From contig CANJKZ010001023.1 in assembly GCA_947471745.1 (NCBI GenBank), positions 1,433,501 to 1,497,500 on the forward strand: a stretch of 64,000 nucleotides of DNA, written 5' to 3'. The notes beneath the pieces are model-generated. The model was not told where the DNA came from. It was given only the letters and a program-made list of their open reading frames with translations, and made no database searches. The position numbers and the translations under genes were made by a program. Source of the DNA: Closterium sp. Naga37s-1. Its lineage: Eukaryota; Streptophyta; Zygnematophyceae; Desmidiales; Closteriaceae. Below are positions 1-11,149 of this stretch, piece after piece (within the stretch, counting starts at the first letter, position 1; every line of letters begins with the position of its first letter).

Positions 1-3000
1 TGTGCATGTGTCTGTGCATGTGCATGTGTCTGTGCATGTGCATGTGCATGTGTCTGTGCATGTGCATGTGTCTGTGCATGTGCATGTGCATGTGTCTGTG
101 CATGTGCATGTGTCTGTGCATGTGCATGTGCATGTGTCTGTGCATGTGCATGTGTCTGTGCATGTGCATGTGTCTGTGCATGTGCATGTGTCTGTGCATG
201 TGCATGTGTCTGTGCATGTGCATGTGTCTGTGCATGTACATGTGTCTGTGCATGTGCATGTGCATGTGTCTGTGCATGTGCATGTGTCTGTGCATGTGCA
301 TGTGCATGTGTCTGTGTCTGTGCATGTGCATGTGTCTGTGCATGTGCATGTGCATGTGTCTGTGCATGTGCATGCATGTGCATGTGCATGTGTCTGTGCA
401 TGTGCATGTGTCTGTGCATGTGCATGTGTCTGTGCATGTGCATGTGTCTGTGCATGTGCATGTGTCTGTGCATGTGCATGTGTCTGTGCATGTGCATGTG
501 TCTGTGCATGTGCATGTGCATGTGTCTGTGCATGTGCATGTGCATGTGTCTGTGCATGTGCATGTGCATGTGCATGTGTCTGTGCATGTGTCTGTGCATG
601 TGCATGTGTCTGTGCATGTGCATGTGTTTGTGCATGTGCATGTGCATGTGTCTGTGCATGTGCATGTGTTTGTGCATGTGCATGTGCATGTGTCTGTGCA
701 TGTGCATGTGCATGTGCATGTGCATGTGTCTGTGCATGTGCATGTGCATGTGCATGTGTCTGTGCATGTGCATGTGCATGTGCATGTGTCTGTGCATGTG
801 CATGTGCATGTGCATGTGCATGTGCATGTGTCTGTGCATGTGCATGTGCATGTGTCTGTGCATGTGCATGTGCATGTGTCTGTGCATGTGCATGTGTCTG
901 TGCATGTGCATGTGTCTGTGCATGTGCATGTGTTTGTGCATGTGCATGTGCATGTGTCTGTGCATGTGCATGTGCATGTGTCTGTGCATGTGCATGTGCA
1001 TGTGTCTGTGCATGTGCATGTGCATGTGTCTGTGCATGTGCATGTGCATGTGTCTGTGCATGTGCATGTGCATGTGTCTGTGCATGTGCATGTGCATGTG
1101 TCTGTGCATGTGTCTGTGCATGTGCATGTGTCTGTGCATGTGCATGTGTCTGTGCATGTACATGTGTCTGTGCATCTGCATGTGCATGTGTCTGTGCATG
1201 TGCATGTGTCTGTGCATGTGCATGTGCATGTGTCTGTGCATGTGCATGTGTCTGTGCATGTGCATGTGCATGTGTCTGTGCATGTGCATGTGTCTGTGCA
1301 TGTGCATGTGCATGTGTCTGTGCATGTGCATGTGTCTGTGCATGTGCATGTGTCTGTGCATGTGCATGTGTCTGTGCATGTGCATGTGTCTGTGCATGTG
1401 CATGTGTCTGTGCATGTACATGTGTCTGTGCATGTGCATGTGCATGTGTCTGTGCATGTGCATGTGTCTGTGCATGTGCATGTGCATGTGTCTGTGTCTG
1501 TGCATGTGCATGTGTCTGTGCATGTGCATGTGCATGTGTCTGTGCATGTGCATGTGTCTGTGCATGTGCATGTGCATGTGTCTGTGCATGTGCATGTGTC
1601 TGTGCATGTGCATGTGTCTGTGCATGTGCATGTGTCTGTGCATGTGCATGTGTCTGTGCATGTGCATGTGCATGTGTCTGTGCATGTGCATGTGCATGTG
1701 TCTGTGCATGTGCATGTGCATGTGTCTGTGCATGTGCATGTGCATGTGCATGTGTCTGTGCATGTGTCTGTGCATGTGCATGTGTCTGTGCATGTGCATG
1801 TGTTTGTGCATGTGCATGTGCATGTGTCTGTGCATGTGCATGTGTTTGTGCATGTGCATGTGCATGTGTCTGTGCATGTGCATGTGCATGTGCATGTGCA
1901 TGTGCATGTGTCTGTGCATGTGCATGTGCATGTGCATGTGTCTGTGCATGTGCATGTGCATGTGCATGTGTCTGTGCATGTGCATGTGTCTGTGCATGTG
2001 CATGTGCATGTGTCTGTGCATGTGCATGTGCATGTGTCTGTGCATGTGCATGTGCATGTGTCTGTGCATGTGCATGTGTCTGTGCATGTGCATGTGTCTG
2101 TGCATGTGCATGTGTTTGTGCATGTGCATGTGCATGTGTCTGTGCATGTGCATGTGCATCTGCATGTGCATGTGTCTGTGCATGTGCATGTGTCTGTGCA
2201 TGTGCATGTGTTTGTGCATGTGCATGTGCATGTGTCTGTGCATGTGCATGTGCATCTGCATGTGCATGTGTCTGTGCATGTGCATGTGTCTGTGCATGTG
2301 CATGTGTTTGTGCATGTGCATGTGCATGTGTCTGTGCATGTGCATGTGCATGTGTTTGTGCATGTGCATGTGCATGTGTCTGGGCATGTGCATGTGCATG
2401 TGCATGTGTCTGTGCATGTGCATGTGCATGTGTCTGTGCATGTGCATGTGCATGTGTCTGTGCATGTGCATGTGCATGTGTCTGTGCATGTGCATGTGCA
2501 TGTGTCTGTGCATGTGCATGTGTCTGTGCATGTGCATGTGTCTGTGCATGTGCATGTGTTTGTGCATGTGCATGTGCATGTGTCTGTGCATGTGCATGTG
2601 CATGTGCATGTGTCTGTGCATGTGTCTGTGCATGTGCATGTGTCTGTGCATGTGCATGTGTTTGTGCATGTGCATGTGCATGTGTCTGTGCATGTGCATG
2701 TGTTTGTGCATGTGCATGTGCATGTGTCTGTGCATGTGCATGTGCATGTGCATGTGCATGTGCATGTGTCTGTGCATGTGCATGTGCATGTGTCTGTGCA
2801 TGTGCATGTGCATGTGCATGTGCATGTGCATGTGTCTGTGCATGTGCATGTGTCTGTGCATGTGCATGTGTCTGTGCATGTGCATGTGCATGTGCATGTG
2901 TCTGTGCATGTGCATGTGCATGTGTCTGTGCATGTGCATGTGCATGTGTCTGTGCATGTGCATGTGTCTGTGCATGTGCATGTGTTTGTGCATGTGCATG

Positions 3001-3396
3001 TGCATGTGTCTGTGCATGTGCATGTGCATGTGCATGTGCATGTGTCTGTGCATGTGCATGTGCATGTGCATGTGTCTGTGCATGTGCATGTGCATGTGCA
3101 TGTGCATGTGTCTGTGCATGTGCATGTGTCTGTGCATGTGCATGTGCATGTGCATGTGCATGTGTCTGTGCATGTGCATGTGCATGTGTCTGTGCATGTG
3201 CATGTGCATGTGTCTGTGCATGTGCATGTGCATGTGCATGTGTCTGTGCATGTGCATGTGCATGTGTCTGTGCATGTGCATGTGCATGTGCATGTGCATG
3301 TGCATGTGCGTGTGCATTTGCATGTGCATGTGTCTGTGCATGTGCATGTGCATGTGTCTGTGCATGTGCATGTGCATGTGCATGTGCATGTGCATG
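1..3396. repeat. TGTGCA / TGTCTG satellite, at least 3.4 kb
   Basis: The whole stretch is built from hexamers TGTGCA with interspersed TGTCTG and a few variants (TGTTTG, TGTACA, ATCTGC). All six frames are free of stops, so the kilobase-long His-Val, Cys-Met and Ala-Cys ORFs are artefacts. Higher-order structure is visible: the rare TGTCTGTGTCTG junction near 309 recurs near 1489, and the TGTACA variant near 236 recurs near 1416, both about 1180 bp apart. The paired TGTTTG variant near 625 recurs near 1801 and again near 2660. It lies downstream of PDI exon 8, so it probably occupies a PDI intron. Its left end is outside the window. Confidence 0.95.
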
Positions 3397-3445
3397 TGCC
3401 TCCTAGTACCTCATCTTGTACCTCATGCTTGCACCACGAGCTCAC

Positions 3446-6400
3446 CATATCAGAGAGCATTCCCGTGTTGGTTCTGTGGGTCCCCGCCTCCCTGTTCACA
3501 AACGCCAGAAGGTCTCTCAACTCCCACGCGCCCTCGTAGCTCTCGCCTTGCTTGTTGGACGGAGGGAACCATAGTATGGTGGGGTAACCCGTTATGCTGT
3601 ACCTGCAGTGGCAAGAAGGAAGACAGGATAGGCAGCGCAACAGCATGCAGACATATTGAGGCGCCTCCCACGCCTCTAGGCTCCAACGCGCCCTTTGAAA
3701 CGCCTCGGAAAGCATGCCTCTCAGCTACCGCGCGCCCTCAAAATTCTCGCCCTGATTGGTGGAGGGAGCGAACCACTTGATGGTCGGGTAACCCGTTGTG
3801 CTGTACCTGCAGTGGGGAGTGAGAAGAGAGGGTAGAACAGAGAGGGGAGAGGATATGCAACGCAAGAGCATGCAGGCATTTTTGAGGCTGCTCACACGCC
3901 TGCCAGCTCCCACACGGAGAGATCCACGAGAGCTCCGATGCACTCTTGTGGCTCGGAGCTCTCTCCGTGCTTGTTGGAGGGGAGGGAGGGAACCACTTGA
4001 TGGTCGGGTAACCCGTTGTGTTGTTGTGCCTGTATTAGCGGGTCAAGCTGGCAGATAGAATACAACGGAGACGGGACCGGTCGCCTCAGATGGATTACCT
4101 TTTGACACACATCAGAAATCGCCTCACATGGAAACCACTTGGAAGTCGCCTCACGTGGAAACCACTTGGAGAGGATATGCAACAGCATGTGGATACTTCG
4201 AGGTGCCTCACGTCGTATTATCCACTTGATGATGGGGTAACCAGATTCACCTCTTGTTACAAGCACCCACGCAACATCGTCATCACCTCACTACAAGCAC
4301 AAACCACAATATTGCACCATCACCATCACCATCACCATCACCATCACCATCACCACCACCATCACCATCACCACCACCACCACCACCACCACCACCACCA
4401 TCACCACCACCATCACCACCACCATCACCACCACCACCATCACCACCACCACCACCATCACCACCACCACCATCACCACCACCATCACCACCACCATCAC
4501 CACCACCATCACCACCACCATCACCACCACCATCACCACGTGGCCACTCACTTGTCTTTGAGCTCCCTTTGCTTGCTCGCGTCTAGCTTGGCGATCATCA
4601 CCCTCTCCTCGTCTCACATAGCACCATGCTCTCTCTCACTAGTAGCACCTCTCACTATAAGCACACCATACCATCGCCAAATTGCCACTCACCTCTCTTT
4701 GAGCTCTCTGTGCTTGCTCGCGTCCAGCTTGGCGATCACCACGTTCTCCTCGTCTCTGAATGCCCGCCCAAGCTGCTCGTATGCCTGGTGGGGGGATGCG
4801 GAGAGGAAGGGGAGAGGAACATGTGAGGGTGAGAGAAGGCGCACGAGGGAAAAAGTCAGTCTGCCTAGCTCTCAATTACCACGTTCTCCTCATCTCTGAA
4901 TGCCCGCCCTAGCTGCTCGTATGCCTGGTGGGGGGATGCAGGAGGAACGTTTGCGATGGAAGGGAGAAGAACGAGTAAGAGGGAAAAATAAGAGAAATGG
5001 TGGGGAGGGAGAACAAGGAGGGACGAATGGGTTTGGGAGAGGGAAGAGGGAGGAAAGAGGGAGGGAATAGAGGAGGAAGTGAAAGGACAGAGAGCAATGA
5101 AAGATGGGAGAGAGAGGGAAACGAAGGAGTTGGAGCAATGAGAAATCTGAAGGAGACGGGGAGAAGAGGAAGAGAGGAAGAAGAGAGTATGCTATGCTGT
5201 CACAGGGTTGTTAATGCTGTCACAGGGTTGTTGATGCTGTTACAGGGTTGTTGATGTTGTTGTTCTTTGTTTCAGAAATCCATTTTGTTGGAACGAATTG
5301 AGATTGAACGAAATCGGACGGAGCAAGTGGGATTTTGGGCAAGGGAGCAGCGGAATTACCGGAGCAAGGTCTTGGCAAAACGAGCACCTGAAGGGAAGAT
5401 GCAGTGCAGGGGCAGCGTGAGGGAGAGACAAGCATAAAGTTTATAACACCAAATTGGAAACTTGATGCTTCACACACATGCTGATTTCACAGCCCTACCA
5501 CCATACAGTACCGCAAGCCACACAAGAGAAAGGATAGGGTACTAAATGTGGATATACACACAAGGAGCAGCATCGGCAACATACGGATAATGGATTTGCA
5601 TGCATCATCCATATGCATACATGTGTATTTGAGAGTCAACCGCAAATTACACCCAAACGTGCGCATGCACAGAGGAAGCAGCATCAGCAGCACACGAATC
5701 GGCTTAGAAAATGCTCGTAAGGCTTTGAAAGAGGCACCCAAAAGGCACTAAAAAAACGATAAGAAGGCACGAGAAAAGCACTCGGAAAGCACTCGAGAAG
5801 CATCCAAAGGGACGGAAAAAAGAGGAGCCAAAAAGGCCAGCTCCCTCTGTGTCTCTCCAGGGCACGTAACGTACAACTCCACGAGCAGAAACTTGAAAGC
5901 TTACAAGAACCCTTGAGGGTTCCAACAGGCACACCAAAGACACACCTCGCTCTGTGTCTCACCAGGGCACGTAACGTACAACTCCACGAGCACAGAGTCG
6001 GAGGGGATCCACCACCACGTGACGGCACGTGGTCCCTTGAGACTTGAGAAGAGACTCTTTTACAAGGCCGTTACCCCCCTCCCTCTCTGTGTGTGTCTCA
6101 CCAGGGCGCGTAGAACTCCACGAGCACGAACGTGGAGGGATCCAGCACCACGGGCAGCAGGTGGTTCTATGAGTTGAGAGCTCTCAAGAACCCTTTCTAG
6201 TTCCAAAACGCACCCCCCCCCCATTCGCTCACCAGGGCGCGTAGAACTCCACGAGCACGAACTTGGAGGGATCCAGCACCACGGCAGGTGGACCCTTGAG
6301 ACTTGAGAAGAAACAATCCTACAAAACAGGTACCTCCACCCCCCTCCCTCTCTGTGTCTCACCAGGGCGCGTAGAACTCCACAAGCACGAACTTGGAGGG

Positions 6401-9158
6401 ATCCAGCACCACGGCATCAAAGGTGTTGGGCAACAGGGTTACCACGTGCGATGGTGGTGGCGCTGGTGGCTCAACACTGGTGCCTGCCATGCCATGCCAC
6501 ACAGGGGGGTGCGGGAGGGAGTGGGGGTTTCAGCACCAAGGCATCAAAGGTGTCGGGCAGCAGGGTTACCACGTGCGATGGCAGTGGCGCTGGTGGCTCG
6601 ACACTGGTGCCTGCCATGCCATGCCACACAGGGGGGTGCAGGAGGGAGTGGGGGTTTCAGCACCATAGCATCAAAGGTGTTGGGAAATAGGGTTACCACG
6701 TGCGATGGCGGTGGCGCTGGTGGCTCGACACTGGTGCCTGCCATACAGGGAGGTGGCAGAAGGGGGGGGTTCAGCACCATAGCATCAAAGCTGTTTGGCA
6801 ATAGGGTTACCACGTGCGATGGCGGTGGCGCTGGTGGTTGGACATTGGTGTCTGCCATGTCATGCCATGCAGGGAGGTGGTGGAGGGAGGGGCGAGAGAG
6901 GGTTGAGGTGCATCGGTTGGTGTGCCCGAGAGGTTGCACGTCTTCGGGGAGGTTTTGAAGGCCATGAAATGAGCATGGATGGGCATGGGATGGGCATGGG
7001 ATGGGCATGGGATGGATGGGCATTGGATGGGCATGGGATGGGCATGAGATGGGCATGAGATGGGCATGAGATGGGCATGAGATGGGCATGAGATGGGAAT
7101 GGGATGGGCATGGGATGGATGGGCATGGGATGGGCATGGGATGGGCATGAGATGGGCATAGGATGGGCATGGAATGAGCATAGGATGGGCATGAGATGGG
7201 CATGAGATGGGCATGGGATGGGCATGAGATGGGCATGAGATGGGCATGGGATGGGCATGGGATGGGCATGAGATGGATGGGCATGAGATGGATGGGCATG
7301 AGATGGATGGGCATGAGATGGATGGGCATGAGATGGATGGGCATGAGATGGATGGGCATGAGATGGATGGGCATGAGATGGATGGGCATGAGATGGATGG
7401 GCATAAGATGGATGGGCATGAGACGGGCCGTAACACTCCAAGAGAGAAAGCATAAAGCTCACTCACCCATCTTTCTATTCGTGAACTCCACCAGATCGTC
7501 CACACTGCGCTCCCCTGGGTAGCTGCCAGCCACCCAGTGACTATGGTTCATGTGATAGGCCTTCACACTTCAAAGGGAAAAGCATCAAAGCTCACTCACT
7601 CACCCAGCTTTTCGTTCGTAAATTCCACCAGATCCTCCACACTGCGCTCCCCTGTGTAGCTGCCAGCCAGCCACCCAGCCAGCCGGTAGCAGTGTGTGGT
7701 GTCAAGGAAAGATTATTCAATATAAGAGGAAAAGAACATATGAAAAACAGCTGCAAAAATGACTTGTTGTGGGTGCGGAGATAATTCAAACGTCCCGCAT
7801 TACACATGATGACCATGCGTGACACATGTGAATATCAAGTCATGCGATCAGATTGGATAAAGCCATGCCCCTCCCCTCCCCCCCCACCACCCCTTCCCTC
7901 ACTGATCCACACTCTTCGCCCCTCCCCTCCCTTCGCCCCTCCCTTCGCCCCTCCCCTCCCTTCGCCAGTCCCCTCCTTCAACCCCTCCCTTCGACTCTGA
8001 ACCCTAAGCCCCTCGTCCCTCCCCTCGCCCCTCTCCGTACTCTTCAGGTTTGGAGGCCCCTTTCGGAAACCACTTGAGCGTCGGGTAGCCCTTCACTTTG
8101 TACTCGCTGCAGAGCTTCTTGTGTTTGTCACAGTCCACCTACATGATGAGACGGCAGAGGAAGGCAGGAGCACAGAGACGAATAGAGCTGACATGGGGAG
8201 TGGGAGAGGCGGGACAGGAGGAGAGACGGGTTAAGGCTCTGTAGAAGGGAACGGAATAAAATACCTATTTGAACATTCCAGGCACCTTCCATGTGCTTTC
8301 CCCGCTCCTTCCATGCACCTTCTTCCCTCCGTCTTAGCTCTTTCCTGGCTTGCCCGCCCCGCTACCCATCTCCCAGCCACAATCAAATCAAATCTGATTC
8401 CACATTCACCTTACCGACAACCACCGATTCGGTCTCTTTAAAGGCAGCCCCGAATTTGTCATAGTCCGGGGCCAGCTTCTTGCAATGCCCGCACCTGGCG
8501 GAGGTGAAGCGGGGGGAAAGCGGGGGGCAAGCGGAGGGGAAGCGGGGGGGAAACGGGGGGGAAGAGGGAGGGAATCGGGGAAGAGCGAAGCGGAGGGAGG
8601 GGGAGATGGGGGGAAGCGAAAGGAGGGGGGAAGGAGGGAAGGGTAAGGGTGAATGGGGAGGACGGGCATTGCGAGTCAGAAAGGAGGAAAAGAAGCCGTT
8701 CGCAATCCGTTTGTAAGCCGTGCGAGCAGCTAACGGGTGGCGCCAGTCTTTACTCGCTTCGAAGGCACGCATCGTGATTTGCGGAAACTTTTGACGAAAC
8801 AACTTGCGAAGAGATGGGAGACAGCGGGAGAAAATTTTCTTCTCTCTCTTTTTTTTTTCCACAAATGGAAACGGTCCGCTACTTGGCTACGGAGCGTCGA
8901 GCATTCAGTCGTCGAAGGAATCACGTTCGATACGCGGTCTTCAGGCGGGAATGGTCGCGCTGGTTAGTCGAAGTGTAGGTAAGTGTGCGTGTATCGCTTT
9001 TCCATTATTTACCACGGTGCGTAGAATTTGACAAACGCGGCCTTTTCCTTTCCGACGAAGTCTGCGAAATTTCCGGGGCATAACTCGACGACGACTGCGA
9101 CGACCGCGAACGCGAGCGTCGCGAAGACTAAGAACGACAGGCCCGCTCGGATCGCCAT
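3446..9158 (-). CDS. Protein disulfide isomerase, PDIL2-like, 3'-partial (exons 1-8)
   Basis: Oxidises and isomerises disulfides of ER client proteins. Exons: 9013-9158, 8410-8494, 8041-8138, 7604-7659 (or alternative 7467-7522), 6363-6483, 5360-5387, 4693-4784, 3446-3602; phases join perfectly to 261 codons. The start is the ATG at 9158, followed by a hydrophobic signal peptide ([20 protein letters not shown]). Thioredoxin domain 1 has FYAPWCGHC split over exons 1/2, then [13 protein letters not shown] and [11 protein letters not shown]. Domain 2 has [29 protein letters not shown], then CSFC in a 28-bp micro-exon, then [20 protein letters not shown] and [20 protein letters not shown]. This is the order of the plant PDIL2/ERp38 family, whose C-terminal helical (ERp29c) domain must lie beyond the left edge. 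Introns carry many half-exon copies and minisatellites. The family call is firm; CSFC in place of CGHC is unusual. Confidence 0.9.
3690..4250 (-). repeat. Decayed acceptor-side copies of PDI exon 8 (three)
   Basis: Three degenerate copies of the intron 7/exon 8 junction lie upstream of intact exon 8: about 3690-3808 ([20 protein letters not shown]), 3940-4035 ([11 protein letters not shown]) and 4160-4250 (SGYPIIKWI). Each keeps a recognisable exon start but then frameshifts or stops. The copy nearest the intact exon is the best preserved. They look like serial tandem duplications of one splice junction. Confidence 0.75.
4315..4539. repeat. CAC/CAT trinucleotide microsatellite in a PDI intron
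   Basis: About 225 bp of CAC triplets with interspersed CAT and no other codons in frame. On the plus strand it reads as poly-His or Pro-Ser, but it lies inside PDI intron 7 between the exon 7 donor and the exon 8 copies, so it is not coding. Confidence 0.9.
4553..4930 (-). repeat. Copies flanking PDI exon 7
   Basis: Intact exon 7 (4693-4784) is flanked by partial copies. Upstream in transcription (about 4865-4930) is an acceptor-side copy that starts at the CCACCAG splice site and runs through [16 protein letters not shown]. Downstream (about 4553-4615) is a donor-side copy that covers the exon end encoding [14 protein letters not shown] and then reaches a GTGAGTGG-like donor. The intact exon has both sites. 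Confidence 0.7.
5360..5387 (-). other. 28-bp PDI micro-exon encoding the second active site (CSFC)
   Basis: Flanked by CTTCAG at the 3' splice site and CCG|GTAATT at the 5' splice site. With the last two bases of exon 5 (phase 2) it encodes [10 protein letters not shown] and then joins in phase to exon 7 (A-Y-E-Q-L-G). Nothing else between 4784 and 6363 supplies the CxxC that domain 2 needs. The phase arithmetic (506 + 28 = 534 nt, divisible by 3) supports it. It is too short for gene finders. Confidence 0.75.
5840..6870 (-). repeat. Amplified halves of PDI exon 5 on both sides of the intact exon
   Basis: Intact exon 5 is 6363-6483. Upstream lie three acceptor-side copies (about 6520-6620, 6650-6740, 6770-6870), each with a preserved AG and the codons for [20 protein letters not shown], losing homology just before LDPSKF. 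Downstream lie four donor-side copies (about 6235-6300, 6100-6160, 5955-6020, 5850-5890) covering [15 protein letters not shown] and ending in GGTGAG donors, more decayed with distance. The array is an accordion of half-exons around one complete exon. Confidence 0.85.
6958..7426. repeat. GATGGGCATGAGATG minisatellite in a PDI intron
   Basis: Tandem 10-15 bp units (GGGCATGAGAT with or without GGATG) fill most of the intron between PDI exons 4 and 5. All plus-strand (Met-Gly-Met) and minus-strand (Met-Pro-Ile/Ser-His-Ala) reading frames here are repeat artefacts. Confidence 0.9.
7467..7659 (-). other. Duplicated, phase-exclusive PDI exon 4 (4a 7604-7659, 4b 7467-7522)
   Basis: Two complete 56-bp exon copies, each with its own GGCAG acceptor and GG|GTGAG donor. 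4a encodes [19 protein letters not shown] and 4b encodes [19 protein letters not shown], so both are intact and conservative variants. Since 56 is not a multiple of 3, only one of the two can be used without breaking the frame, which makes mutually exclusive splicing the natural reading. The segment is the end of thioredoxin domain 1. Confidence 0.75.
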
Positions 9159-10270
9159 TGGAATGAATGATCGCTAAACGGCTCGATTGTTGTGCGCGTG
9201 CGAAATGGATAGGTAGTGGGACGTAATCAGTCAGAGAAAGAGTATTATGGCGATCGCGTTCTTCTAATATGTATTGATGTGCGCATCAAGCACTAAGAAT
9301 ATAACGCGTTCCGGCCTGATTTAGCGCGGGGTGAGGGTCTGAACGGCAGCTTCCGTTCAATACTGTACTGCAGGTTCAAAAGCTTTTCAATCCAGATGAT
9401 TCCATGCAGTTTGCCTAGTGGGCAGCATTGTGCAGAGATATTTTATGGCACACCTCGACCACAGCTGGCGCTCCCCACATCACGAGTCACGACTCACGAC
9501 TCACCACAGCGAGGGCATCGGCCTTCCTCTCGGCCCTGATCTCGCGGGGAATGAGACATCCTTGGCCCGAATAGACAGAGATATTTTATGTTACAGCTCA
9601 ACCACATCTACTTTCGGAGTTTCGCGCTGCCCGCGGGCAAGCAACATCTCCGATGGCATGACATGGCATGCGATCGGGAGGCATGAAATTTGCCTTGACC
9701 CAATTCCTCCCAATGGCACGCCGGCTTCAGAGAGTTTTCTGACAACGCGCTACCTGACGAAAGCTGGTGATGCATGAAGGTGCTCTACACCGCATCCCAC
9801 TCGGGATGGGAAAGAGTTCATCAGGTGCCGGGCCAACTTCGCGCGGGCAATATCGATTTCGCCAATGTCGAACGAGTGTCGCCACAATCGGCCGAGCTTG
9901 GTGTGTTACAATCATCATACACGAGTTGCACAAAATGTGCACCAGCCAAGTTCGTTCAGCATACAACTCCTGAACAAAAAATCAGCAGTCAAGAGTGTAG
10001 AGATTGATACCCTTGCATTACACTGTTTAAGAATCTTCCTTGTGAAGGCATTCGTACGACCAATGAATGGATCGCACAGCAAGTGCAACCCCCAGAAATG
10101 AGTCGCTTGAGTCTCAAGCAATGCTTGTCATTTGAGCCAGGTTTTATATTCAGTATGCACCTGCACTCTGCTGCTGTTACCTGCCAGTACATCCTTGTTG
10201 CGACGACTTTTTTTTCGTATTATTCGTCTCGTCAGGGACGATCGATGCCACCTTGTACACGTTCCCCTGC
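9159..10270. other. Intergenic region upstream of PDI; no gene recognised
   Basis: Holds the PDI promoter on the minus strand, but I see no convincing TATA box. The phrase CAGAGATATTTTATG followed by a CTCGACCACA or CTCAACCACA-like tail occurs at about 9435 and 9579, a decayed direct repeat about 144 bp apart. Short ORFs here resemble nothing I know. Confidence 0.5.
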
Positions 10271-10356
10271 TCATTCGGTTAATGCCACTGCAACATCACA
10301 TGATGAACTCGAAGGCCTAAAAGTTGCCGCAGCAGCAGCAGGGGTCCAGGTCGCCC

Positions 10357-10625
10357 TGCCCCAAATGGCACTGCCCCAGATGGCACTGCCCTAGATGACA
10401 CTGCTCCAGATGGCACTGCCCCAGATGGCACTGCCCCAGATGGCACTGCCCCAGATGGCACTGCCCCAGATGGCACTGCCCCAGATGGCACTGCCCCAGA
10501 TGACACTGCTCCAGATGGCACTGCCCCAGATGGCACTGCCCCAGATGGCACTGCCCCAGATGGCACTGCCCCAGATGGCACTGCCCCAGATGGCACTGCC
10601 CCAGATGACACTGCTCCGGATGGCA
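10357..10625. repeat. 15-bp minisatellite CCAGATGGCACTGCC
   Basis: About 17 near-identical 15-bp units with rare GACACTGCT variants. On the minus strand the unit encodes GQCHL, a drifted version of the EQSDL/EQGDL pentapeptide of the methyltransferase C-terminus. A sister array with unit CTCCAGGTCGCCCTG occupies about 10735-10815 and is interrupted by the TRIM insertion. Confidence 0.85.
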
Positions 10626-10815
10626 CTGCCCGAGACAGCCCTGCTCCACTGCCCGTGGAAACACGCCAAGCGCCAGTCACGTGAAGAGCTGGAAGAGCAT
10701 GAAGTCGTCGCAGCACCACCGGGGATTCAGGTCGCTCTGCTCCAGATCGCCCTGCTCCAGGTCGCCCTGCTCCAGGTCGCCCTGCTCCAGGTCGCCCTGC
10801 TCCAGGTCGCCCTGC

Positions 10816-11031
10816 TGTCAGAATATGTTGTTTGTGTAGCCTGCAGTGGGGTACTCTATAGTGAGTACAGCCCCTTAGGGTTTGCTATTTGTATCCTGCT
10901 GCTTGCTAGTTCAATCATTCCTTCTCAATTCTGTTCCTACACACATTCCTAGCTCGTACTTGGCTCCTCGTTACTAGTCCTACTGTGGCCTAGGCTACTA
11001 AGCCTAGGCCGTACTCCTACTACTTCTGATA
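10816..11031 (+). repeat. 5' LTR of the TRIM element
   Basis: 216 bp, TGTCAGAA at the start and TTCTGATA at the end, followed directly by the primer-binding site. Confidence 0.9.
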
Positions 11032-11149
11032 TGGTATCAGAGGGCGGCATGTCTGCCGCCTTCCTGTGTATGGGCCCACCACCCGCTTCCGCTGCCGTAC
11101 TGTCCGCCGCGCGCCCCGTGGTGCGCGGCGGCGAAACCCTAATTTCTGC

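Noticed and set aside
1-3780. Three ORFs of 1134-1177 codons (His-Val, Cys-Met, Ala-Cys)
   Set aside because: Pure hexamer repeat with no stop in any of six frames; starts are GTG or internal ATG of the repeat. Not protein.
4090-4899. Poly-histidine protein of 269 codons on the plus strand
   Set aside because: CAC/CAT microsatellite inside a PDI intron on the other strand; no conserved flanks.
6544-7505. Met-Pro-Ile and Ser-His-Ala-His-Pro repeat proteins
   Set aside because: Minisatellite in a PDI intron; real PDI exons run through the same region on this strand.
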